Positions 1 to 6,169 of a stretch of 7,818 nucleotides of DNA are shown here, one piece after another. The stretch's first letter is position 1. Each line of letters starts with the position of its first letter. A program made the translations under genes and the position numbers. The DNA comes from DAOTZU01 sp034433995 (lineage in GTDB: Bacteria > Chloroflexota > Anaerolineae > UBA1429), in NCBI GenBank assembly GCA_034433995.1, contig DAOTZU010000235.1, positions 1-7,818 on the forward strand, written 5' to 3'. A model generated the notes under the pieces. That model did no database searches. It was not told the DNA's origin and was given only the letters and a program-made list of their open reading frames with translations.

Positions 1-594
1 ATTGGCGGGCTCGCCACTGCCTCCATGGCCGCCTATGCTTTTTCCCGGGTGCGTTTTTTCGGACGCTCATTCTGGTTTGGCGTGGTCCTGGCCACCATGA
101 TGTTGCCGCATACGGTGACCATGGTGCCCAACTATATCGTCATGACCCGCTTGGGCTGGGTGGATACATTCCTGCCCCTGATTGTCCCTAGTTTTATGGG
201 CGGTGGGCCTTTCACCATTTTTGTGCTGCGCCAGTTCTTTGCCTCCATCCCGTATGACCTGGACGAGGCAGCGCGCCTGGACGGGGCTGGCCATTTCTGG
301 ATCCTTTTGCGCATCATCTTACCCTTATCCAAACCCGCGTTAGCCAGCCTTGTGGTGCTACGGTTCATTGGCGTCTGGAATGAGTTCATCTATGCTATGA
401 TCTATCTGAATAGCATGGAAAAGAAAACGCTGGCCCTGGGGCTGCGCGTGTTGGCGGAACAGTATGGCATTACTATGCAAGAGATCATGGGCACTTCTAC
501 GGTGATTCTCATCCCTGTTTTGCTCTTGTTCTTCTTTACCCAACAATATTTTATGAGGGGGCTCTCTTTGACCTCGGGCCTGGGCGGCCGGTAA
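1..594 (+). CDS. ABC sugar transporter permease, MalG type (5' partial)
   Basis: This is an inner-membrane permease subunit of a binding-protein-dependent carbohydrate importer (CUT1, MalG/UgpE-like). The reading frame is already open at base 1 (IGGLATASMAAYAF), so the gene starts upstream and the ATG at base 25 is an internal methionine. The EAA loop that docks on the ATPase subunit is clear at 265-324: EAARLDGAG followed by the ILP element. Hydrophobic segments lie at about 70-130, 169-228, 337-408 and 493-555, matching the last four helices of the family. The C-terminal 'MRGLSLTSGLGGR' resembles the family's usual QRYFVRGLTAGAVKG-type tail. The partner permease, binding protein and ATPase are not in the window and should lie upstream or elsewhere. 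The position before a glycosidase homologue suggests that it imports the substrate of the cluster. The family is confident; the substrate is unknown. Confidence 0.93.
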   Translation: MGGLATASMAAYAFSRVRFFGRSFWFGVVLATMMLPHTVTMVPNYIVMTRLGWVDTFLPLIVPSFMGGGPFTIFVLRQFFASIPYDLDEAARLDGAGHFWILLRIILPLSKPALASLVVLRFIGVWNEFIYAMIYLNSMEKKTLALGLRVLAEQYGITMQEIMGTSTVILIPVLLLFFFTQQYFMRGLSLTSGLGGR

Positions 595-626
595 CGTGCC
601 GCGTGCTCTCAGGCAAACCCAAAAAG

Positions 627-654
627 CTCCCAGAATGCCAGGGATCTCCCAGAA
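627..654 (+). repeat. 9-bp direct repeat upstream of the GH2-like gene
   Basis: CTCCCAGAA occurs at 627-635 and again at 646-654, a 19-bp period (close to two helical turns), inside the 117-bp gap before the GH2-like gene. The second copy overlaps a small inverted repeat (GGGA-TC-TCCC, 641-650). The arrangement could be an operator with two half-sites, but no known regulator site is recognised and chance is possible. Confidence 0.25.
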
Positions 655-711
655 GTCAAGCCGACGGCAAGCTGGTGCCGCCTACACTCACATAATACGA
701 GGAGTCTTGTC

Positions 712-2469
712 ATGCTAAGCGCTGTCACCCACTCGCACCGCGACCTCATCGATCTCGCCGGGATGTGGGATTTCCGCGCCGACCCGCAAAAAGTTGGTGA
801 GGCGGCCAAGTGGTATCAGAAGGGGTCCGGCGATTGGGATATCCTCTATGTGCCGGCCAACTGGAACGAACAGCGGGCGGCTTATGATGAGTACATGGGC
901 TGGGGTTGGTATCGCCGGCGCGTCTTTGTGCCGGCGTCTTGGCGCGGTCGGCAAGTGAAATTCGTGATCCAGGGCGCATTACACACGGCCAAGGCCTGGG
1001 TGAATGGGCAGCTGGTGGGCGAACATGACGGTGGTTTTACCCCCCTTGAGGCGGATGTCTCGGCAGCCTTGTGTTACGGCGAGGACAACATCCTCACCAT
1101 CTGCGTGGATGATACCCTCTCCATGGAGACGGTCCCCCAGGGCACTACCCAGAACCGCACCTATATTGACTGGTACAATTGGGGCGGGCCGTACCGTCCG
1201 CTATATTTGGAAGCGACGGATCCCACACATCTAGAAGATTTGACCTTGCGCACCCTTTGCGCCTTGCCAGAGCAAGCCGTCTTGGATATCCATGGCCAAG
1301 TGAAGGACCCGGCAGTCGGAACTACAGAGGTGGAGCTGGCTCTGTATGATCCTGCAGGCAAGCTAGTGGTCAAAGCAAACCAGGCTGTGGATGAGAAGGG
1401 CGAGTTCTCCACCCGGTGGACCATCCCTCAGCCCGCCCTGTGGAGCCCCGATAGCCCCAATCTGTACCACCTACACGTCCAAGTTCGGCGAGGCGACACG
1501 ATCGTGGACCATGTGGAGTTCAATTGTGGCTTGCGCACCATCGAACTGCGCAACGGTAAATTATACATGAACGGACAGCTCTTTTTCCAAAAGGGCATCA
1601 GTCGGGTGGAAGATGCGGCCATGCAGGGGCGAGCCAGTTGGGGACCGGTGGTAAGGCGTGATTATGATTTGCTCAAGACCTGCGGAGCCAATATCTACCG
1701 TCCGGCCGGTTACTGTCCATCTATTCCCGATGTACTGCTTGCCGACCGGTTGGGGGTGTGCGTGATCGTGGATATTCCCTGTTTTGGCAAGCGCGATCCA
1801 GAGATGTTTGATAATCCCAAGGTCCTTTCCAAGGCCCAGCGCTGGCTTATCGAGGCGGTGGCGGTGTACAAAAACCATCCCTCGGTGGTGCTGTGGGACC
1901 TGGCCACGGAGCCGGTCACTACCACCGCCCCTGGGCGCCACTACATCCAGACCCTTTACGATACGGCGCGTCGGCTCGACCCCACCCGACCGGTCTTTTA
2001 TATCTGGCACTGCCTACATTACAAGGAGGACAAGGCTCAGGATATTGTGGATCTCCTCTGCCTGTGGATCGGCGTGCCCATACACCAAATGCATGAAGAT
2101 TGGGATGAGGGCATCCGCCTTGTGGATGAGGCGGTTGAGTATATGCACCGGCGTTATCCGGATAAACCGGTCCTCCTGTACTTTGGGGCTCCTGCCGTGT
2201 CCGGTGTGCATAGCGATCCGGCTCGCTGGTACTCCGAAGAGTTCCAGGCCAAGCATCTGGAATGGGCCTGGCAGTATACCCAAAGCAAGCCCTATGTCAT
2301 TGGCTTCTGGTGCTGGTGTCTGTGTGACTATCGCAGTCGGCCGGCCGCCCACGTCGGCGGGTTGCTGCGTTGGGGTATCTACGACCGGGAGCGCCAACCC
2401 AAACTGGGAGCCCATATCCTTCGCGAGTTGTACCCCACCCGACCGACTTTAACCTCGGAGGAATGCTGA
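712..2469 (+). CDS. Glycoside hydrolase family 2-like protein with altered active site
   Basis: Cytoplasmic homologue of beta-galactosidases, beta-glucuronidases and beta-mannosidases: 585 aa, about the length of a beta-glucuronidase, with no signal peptide. The start is supported by GAGGAG (699-704), 7 nt before the ATG. Domain order is the sugar-binding jelly roll (about 8-175, with GWGWYRR and AKAWVNGQLVGEHDGGF), an Ig-like domain (about 180-278, ending CGLRTIEL) and a TIM barrel (about 284-578). The acid/base region NHPSVVLWDLATEP keeps Glu400, but the Asn usually before it is Thr399. The nucleophile region reads PVLLYFGAP (486-494), where relatives have P-x-x-x-(T/S)-E-(F/Y)-G-A, so the nucleophilic Glu is missing and the loop is one residue shorter. 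Two conserved histidines are also replaced: SRVED (297-301) for NRHED-like, and RPAGY (330-334) for RTSHY-like. WGIYDRERQPK stands in for the usual NKKGVFTRDRQPK-type segment. The frame is intact, so this may be an altered enzyme or a sugar-binding pseudoenzyme. Family is sure; activity is doubtful. Confidence 0.9.
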   Translation: MLSAVTHSHRDLIDLAGMWDFRADPQKVGEAAKWYQKGSGDWDILYVPANWNEQRAAYDEYMGWGWYRRRVFVPASWRGRQVKFVIQGALHTAKAWVNGQLVGEHDGGFTPLEADVSAALCYGEDNILTICVDDTLSMETVPQGTTQNRTYIDWYNWGGPYRPLYLEATDPTHLEDLTLRTLCALPEQAVLDIHGQVKDPAVGTTEVELALYDPAGKLVVKANQAVDEKGEFSTRWTIPQPALWSPDSPNLYHLHVQVRRGDTIVDHVEFNCGLRTIELRNGKLYMNGQLFFQKGISRVEDAAMQGRASWGPVVRRDYDLLKTCGANIYRPAGYCPSIPDVLLADRLGVCVIVDIPCFGKRDPEMFDNPKVLSKAQRWLIEAVAVYKNHPSVVLWDLATEPVTTTAPGRHYIQTLYDTARRLDPTRPVFYIWHCLHYKEDKAQDIVDLLCLWIGVPIHQMHEDWDEGIRLVDEAVEYMHRRYPDKPVLLYFGAPAVSGVHSDPARWYSEEFQAKHLEWAWQYTQSKPYVIGFWCWCLCDYRSRPAAHVGGLLRWGIYDRERQPKLGAHILRELYPTRPTLTSEEC

Positions 2470-2472
2470 GCC

Positions 2473-3246
2473 ATGACCCAGCAACCGCTGCACATCATGG
2501 CTATTGGCGCCCACGCCGCAGACATGGAGATCACCGCTGGCGCGGTGATTTTGAAACATACCCATCAGGGCCACCGGGCTACATTGGTCCATCTCACTTT
2601 AGGGGGGCGGGGACATGCCGCCCTCTCGGAGGAGGAATACACGGCGCGGAAACTGGCCGAAGCCCAGGCGGCCGCCCAAGCGCTGGGCGCTGATGTGCGC
2701 ATCTTGCCCTATAGGGATGGTGAGCTCGTGGCCACGGAGGAGGCCAAGTTTGCTGTGGCCGACCTCATCCGCGAGCTTCGGCCCAGTCATCTCATCACCC
2801 ATTGGCCGGGCAGTATCCACAAAGACCACCGCGCCACCTTTGAGATCGTGCGCGACGCGATTTTCTACGCTGCTCTGCCCGGCATTAAGCGCCAATATCC
2901 CGCCCATGAGGTCATCGGCCCGTTCCTTACCGAGAATTGGGAGGACAACATCGGCTATACACCACAAATATACTGTGACGTAAGTTCCGTGTTTGAGGCC
3001 TGGCAGCAGGCCATCCAGTGCTACAGCCTCTTTCGAGGCCAAGTGTCCGACTTTGATTATGTGAGCTATTACTGTGCGCTAGCCACTTTACGGGGTAGCG
3101 AAGCAGGATTTCTCCGGGCAGTGACCTTGGCCACCGAGCACTCGTTGGCCGTCTATATGTCGGAGGGGCTGGATCAGCCCCTGAGTCTGTTTACCTCGGC
3201 ATCACCGATCTTTCGCCCTCAGCGCAAGGCGGGCACTGTTGGCTGA
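2473..3246 (+). CDS. PIG-L (LmbE-like) family deacetylase with HAAD motif
   Basis: Zinc-dependent N-deacetylase family (related to MshB and PIG-L), 257 aa, normal length. Known members remove acetyl groups from GlcNAc-type substrates. The start follows the GH2-like stop by 3 bp, with GGAGGA (2457-2462) lying inside the end of the upstream gene, so the two are probably translationally linked. The N-terminal motif is GAHAADMEITAG: His14 and Asp17 match two zinc ligands of AHPDD(x)E, but the first Asp, the proposed general base in MshB, is Ala16. The second motif THWPGSIHKDH (109-119) keeps the HxDH that supplies the third zinc ligand. A conserved 'LTLGGRGH' follows the second strand (compare T-x-GERG in relatives). 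Metal binding is therefore probable while the deacetylation mechanism may differ. The neighbours suggest a sugar or glycoside substrate. Similar HxxD variants may form a subfamily, but I cannot verify this here. Confidence 0.9.
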   Translation: MTQQPLHIMAIGAHAADMEITAGAVILKHTHQGHRATLVHLTLGGRGHAALSEEEYTARKLAEAQAAAQALGADVRILPYRDGELVATEEAKFAVADLIRELRPSHLITHWPGSIHKDHRATFEIVRDAIFYAALPGIKRQYPAHEVIGPFLTENWEDNIGYTPQIYCDVSSVFEAWQQAIQCYSLFRGQVSDFDYVSYYCALATLRGSEAGFLRAVTLATEHSLAVYMSEGLDQPLSLFTSASPIFRPQRKAGTVG

Positions 3247-3295
3247 ACGCTGACCAACAATGCCTCGCTGCAGCATATGAGCAAGGAGACCCCCC

Positions 3296-4435
3296 ATGTC
3301 CCAACAGCTTGAGCTTTCTTGGCGACCTGATGCCGCCCGCGTGATAGCAAGACACCGGGCTTGGTTTGAAAGCCGGCGGAAATATCTAGTGACCGTGATT
3401 CCTGATTCTTGGCCCTCCTTCAATTGGGACCTATCCATAGATGTCAAGACTTCTCGCCCCCTGGAAACCTTTGATTTCTCCGACGATGGCCAGTTGGATG
3501 AATTTCTATCTTTTCGTTTGGGCCAGTACGAGATCTACTGGCACGTCAAGGCCGAGTGGGGCTTGGATGATGATTATCTCCCTGTCTTTGAACCGCGCTT
3601 GGCCTGGGCTGAACATGTGGCCGCTACCGTCGAGGGCTCAAAAGTGCATTTGTATGCGCAGACCAGTGCCATCGCACCGGTCATCGAGGATTACGAGACC
3701 TTTGACTGGGAACGCATCCGCTATGATCCCCACAGTGCGGCCGGCCTCATCCTGCGCAAGGCCAACCTATGGGCCGCCGAGCGGGGACGCGGTCACTTTC
3801 TCGTTCAGCCGCGCGGCCTTGATGCGAACCCCAGCGATTTCGCCAAGGCCTGCCGGGGCGAACCTTTCTTTCTCGATTTCTACCTCCATCCGGAAGGCGT
3901 CGAAAGGTTGATGGGCTGTTGCACCCAGGCATGTATTGAGTTGATCGAGGATCAGCGACGGGTGATCGGCGGGCCAACCCTGAGCGGCTACGGCACCACC
4001 TGGAATGGCGGCTATTGGACACCTAACAACATCTTGGGACATTTGGGCGATAACGTCTCCGATCTCGTTTCCCAGGAGACGTATCGCCGGTTTATCGCGC
4101 CCCATGTGCGGCGTTTCGTCGAACATTTCGGCGGCGCTGTGTTTGGCCGCGATGTGACCACCAAACAGATATGGGGGCAGCTCCGTAGCCTGGGGAACAT
4201 TCTGGCCTTCAAGCCCAGGAATGTCGGTAGTGCGGAGGTCGTGCCGGAACACGTGCGAGCCATCGCCGAACAGACCGGCAGGATCCCTCTATTCATTGAG
4301 GTTTTCTCCATGGCTGATCTGCCAGCTTTCCGCAAGGCGGTGGTCGAGAAGGACATCCGGACTTTTTTCATCGTACACTGCCGCGATCGCGCCGAGGCCG
4401 CTCAGGCCATCGATCAGATACGAAGTATGGAGTAG
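3296..4435 (+). CDS. Divergent URO-D superfamily protein lacking the HxC site
   Basis: Probable member of the uroporphyrinogen decarboxylase/corrinoid methyltransferase superfamily, 379 aa, no signal peptide. The start has AAGGAG (3283-3288), 7 nt upstream. The best family signals are the middle and C-terminal parts: HPEGVERL (a helix seen as DPEfvhrL in relatives), the VSQETYRRFIAPHVRRF stretch (compare LSPELYREFVLPY), then EHFGG (276-280). Relatives continue from FGG into a strand ending HxCG; here the sequence is VFGRDV (282-287), so Gly284 and Asp286 occupy the His and Cys positions. The N-terminal PVWxMRQAGRY signature of true HemE is absent, so it is not a haem-biosynthesis enzyme. It lies 49 bp after the deacetylase gene and 6 bp before a second URO-D-like gene, and the pair may work as a heteromer. 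Superfamily assignment is probable; the function is unknown. Confidence 0.7.
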   Translation: MSQQLELSWRPDAARVIARHRAWFESRRKYLVTVIPDSWPSFNWDLSIDVKTSRPLETFDFSDDGQLDEFLSFRLGQYEIYWHVKAEWGLDDDYLPVFEPRLAWAEHVAATVEGSKVHLYAQTSAIAPVIEDYETFDWERIRYDPHSAAGLILRKANLWAAERGRGHFLVQPRGLDANPSDFAKACRGEPFFLDFYLHPEGVERLMGCCTQACIELIEDQRRVIGGPTLSGYGTTWNGGYWTPNNILGHLGDNVSDLVSQETYRRFIAPHVRRFVEHFGGAVFGRDVTTKQIWGQLRSLGNILAFKPRNVGSAEVVPEHVRAIAEQTGRIPLFIEVFSMADLPAFRKAVVEKDIRTFFIVHCRDRAEAAQAIDQIRSME

Positions 4436-4441
4436 CAGCGG

Positions 4442-5518
4442 ATGCTGGAAATCCCCGTCAAGCCCGATATAGAAGGGTTGCTCCGCAACTTGCGCCGGCA
4501 AGGCACTCCGGACCGGACCTACTTTATCGAGTTGCCGCTGGATCCAGAGGTGGTGGATGCCGTCTGTGCGCACTTTTCCCTCCCAATAGGCCACGTGTCC
4601 AGCCCGTGGGCCTGGAAGTGGTGCCGGGAGATCGCAGTTTACCGGTTCCTCGGTTACGAAATCCTTTACTATCGTATTCCGGCATTTGTGTTCCCACGGG
4701 ACAATGTGCGCTATGCTGAGGACACAGCTCCTTTGCGACGCCCTGGTGGTCGCCCTTGGTTCAGCGAGACTCAGGGCATCATCAACTCCTGGAAGGATTT
4801 TGACCGCTATCCTTGGCCAGATCCCAAGGACTGGGACCTCAGCGATCTGGAGTGGCTGAACCGAAACCTTCCTGAAGATATGGGAATCTCGGGGAGTTGT
4901 CACTCGGTCTTTGAGCAGGTGACTTGGCTGATGAGCTACCAGGGCCTGTGCTATAACCTCTACGACCAGCCCGATCTAGTCGACGCCATGTTTGCTCGGG
5001 TAGGAGAGCTCTACTTACGGGCCGCGGAACTATTGCTCGAGTTCGATTGTGTGCGGATGCTTTTCGATGGCGACGATATGGGATTCAAGACCAGTACCAT
5101 GGTTCCACCCTGGGTATTGATTCAGAAGAGCTTCCCTTGGCATCAGCGTATGGCCACTGCTGCGCATAGGAGAGGAAAACTGTATATGCTCCATTCCTGT
5201 GGTAAACTTGACGAGGTCATGCCGGCTCTCATTGATCATGTCGGGATTGATGGAAAGCATTCGTTCGAGGATGTGATCGAGCCGGTGACTGAGGCCAAAC
5301 GGAAGTGGGGTGATCGGATCGCCATCCTCGGGGGGATCGATGTGGATTTCCTTTGCCGGGCGACGGAGGAGCAAGTGCGCCGTCGTGTGCGCGAAACCCT
5401 GGATGTATGTCTCCCCGGAGGGGGCTACTGTCTCGGCACAGGTAACACTGTCGCCAACTATATCCCCCTCGAGAATTACTTGGCTATGCTCGACGAGGGC
5501 AGACGCTACACGCGCTGA
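4442..5518 (+). CDS. URO-D family protein with HxC...C motif (corrinoid methyltransferase-like)
   Basis: A 358-aa member of the URO-D family, of the MtaA/CmuA-like rather than HemE kind. The strand-loop MLHSCGKLDEV gives His251 and Cys253, and GGGYCLGTGNTVANY gives Cys330: together an H-x-C-(n)-C pattern like the zinc-thiolate site of corrinoid-dependent methyltransferases. Other family signatures are FDGDDMGFKTSTM (208-220), GKHSFEDVIEPV, the ILGGIDVDFL strand and the YIPLENYLAMLDEGRR tail. The HemE N-terminal arginine motif is missing. The start is 6 bp after the preceding stop; the only ribosome-binding candidate, GGAG at 4429-4432, lies inside the upstream gene, so coupled translation is likely. 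Family knowledge points to methyl transfer to or from a thiol or cobalamin, but no corrinoid protein is in the window and many members of this clade have no assigned function. A role in demethylating a methylated sugar or glycoside is only a suggestion from context. Confidence 0.85.
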   Translation: MLEIPVKPDIEGLLRNLRRQGTPDRTYFIELPLDPEVVDAVCAHFSLPIGHVSSPWAWKWCREIAVYRFLGYEILYYRIPAFVFPRDNVRYAEDTAPLRRPGGRPWFSETQGIINSWKDFDRYPWPDPKDWDLSDLEWLNRNLPEDMGISGSCHSVFEQVTWLMSYQGLCYNLYDQPDLVDAMFARVGELYLRAAELLLEFDCVRMLFDGDDMGFKTSTMVPPWVLIQKSFPWHQRMATAAHRRGKLYMLHSCGKLDEVMPALIDHVGIDGKHSFEDVIEPVTEAKRKWGDRIAILGGIDVDFLCRATEEQVRRRVRETLDVCLPGGGYCLGTGNTVANYIPLENYLAMLDEGRRYTR

Positions 5519-5717
5519 GTGGCCGAGTTGCAGAGGGCTTGCTGCAGGTGCGCGCGAATCGAGGGGAAAACCAATATGACCAGACCTAACATCGTCTTGG
5601 TCATGACCGACCGAACCGTCCTGCGTCGGTTTTTATTGCCAAGTATTTGGGTACAGGCGGAGCCGTGCATTGGCAACCTTGGCGCGGGGCGCGCGCCAGC
5701 CGCTATACCTACGCCCG

Positions 5718-5726
5718 TTGGTTGCG
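5718..5726. repeat. Target-site duplication, left copy
   Basis: TTGGTTGCG abuts the left inverted repeat of the MITE-like element and is identical to 5868-5876. In the original sulfatase it encoded part of ARWLR. The next four bases (GAGG) also match after the right copy, which is partly because the element itself starts with GAGG. Confidence 0.8.
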
Positions 5727-5867
5727 GAGGGTGTTGAAAAAAGGCGCGTAGAGGCCTTGCCCGCCGTCGGATGGAATCCGACGGCTCTACTTGCCAAGCC
5801 CGCGGCGAGGGCTTACCATCCCCAGATGTCGGTTTCTAACCGACGGGGGGCATTTCTCGACACCCTC
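5727..5867. mobile_element. MITE-like element, 141 bp, with 19-bp terminal inverted repeats and 9-bp target duplication
   Basis: The left end GAGGGTGTTGAAAAAAGGC (5727-5745) is matched by the right end, whose reverse complement is GAGGGTGTCGAGAAATGCC (5849-5867): 16 of 19 positions agree. The element is flanked on both sides by the exact 9-mer TTGGTTGCG (5718-5726 and 5868-5876), as expected for a target-site duplication. It contains no reading frame of note, but has three successive hairpins: GCCGTCGGAT/ATCCGACGGC (5763-5785), AAGCCC/GGGCTT (5796-5814) and GTCGGTT/AACCGAC (5828-5844). Removing the element and one duplicate copy restores the sulfatase sequence ...TYARWLRRS..., which supports insertion. 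No transposase is present, so it must have been moved in trans. The parent IS family is not identified. Confidence 0.85.
5763..5785. repeat. Perfect 10-bp hairpin inside the MITE-like element
   Basis: GCCGTCGGAT, a 3-nt loop (GGA) and ATCCGACGGC form an uninterrupted 10-bp stem. An outer GTAGAG (5748-5753) can pair with CTCTAC (5785-5790), leaving a one-sided bulge. With no following T-run it is not a standard intrinsic terminator, but it would fold strongly in RNA or single-stranded DNA. Confidence 0.75.
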
Positions 5868-5876
5868 TTGGTTGCG
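5868..5876. repeat. Target-site duplication, right copy
   Basis: TTGGTTGCG directly follows the right inverted repeat of the MITE-like element and is identical to 5718-5726. Confidence 0.8.
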
Positions 5877-6169
5877 GAGGTCGCTTACTCTTATTATAAT
5901 ATTCAAGATCCTTCAATTCTGCAATTTGGCGGCGCAATCTGGCTATGAGGAGCTGGCCAAGGATCTCGAGGAGGAGCCACAAAGCTGGCTGATCCTTTTG
6001 CATGACCCGTTCACCAGCGGCGAGGGCCAGCTTCGCACTTTCAGCAGGAAGAAGGCAAGTCCGGCAGGAGCACTGCTTGGGCGCCCTTGATGCGCACAAC
6101 GAACCATTGGAACCTTCTGCATGGGATAAGCGCGCAAATTCTCGCCACTTTTAGGCTGCAGGAAAAGAC

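Larger units (their letters stand above)
5576..6090 (+). pseudogene. Decayed sulfatase: N-terminal stub fused to C-terminal fragment, interrupted by a MITE-like element
   Basis: A broken second sulfatase. GAGGGG (5561-5566) precedes an ATG at 5576 whose product begins MTRPNIVLVMTD, the classical first strand of sulfatases including the metal Asp, and then homology stops. From about 5620, in another frame, the sequence resumes as the C-terminal part: PASVFIAKYLGTGG, then QPWRGARASRYTYARW (compare the WRGVRTxRYTY strand of sulfatases), reaching the 141-bp insertion at 5727. After it come YYNIQDP (5896-5916, frame shifted) and, back in the earlier frame, NLAAQSGYEELAKDLEEEPQSW and HDPF (5923-6012), which parallel NRAADWTCRDELARL and W-x-x-x-x-DP in the intact sulfatase downstream. 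The frame closes with TGA at 6088-6090. The formylglycine motif and most of the catalytic domain are gone, so at least a deletion, one insertion and small indels have occurred. It lies 57 bp after the URO-D-like gene and 79 bp before the intact sulfatase. Confidence 0.8.

Noticed and set aside
691..696. Promoter -10 box (CATAAT) before the GH2-like gene
   Set aside because: No convincing -35 sequence is found at 16-18 bp upstream; one 5/6 hexamer match is expected by chance.
1784..2452. A 222-codon plus-strand frame inside the GH2-like gene
   Set aside because: Its translation is Arg/Ser/Pro-rich low-quality sequence, typical of an out-of-frame shadow; the GH2 frame has clear domain motifs throughout.
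3296..5518. hemE (uroporphyrinogen decarboxylase of haem synthesis) for the two URO-D-like genes
   Set aside because: Both lack the N-terminal RQAGRY-type signature of true HemE, and they sit in a sugar-related operon rather than with haem genes.
5670..5948. 92-codon small protein starting at 5670
   Set aside because: It runs across the MITE-like element and its boundaries; the parts outside it are explained by frameshifted sulfatase remnants.
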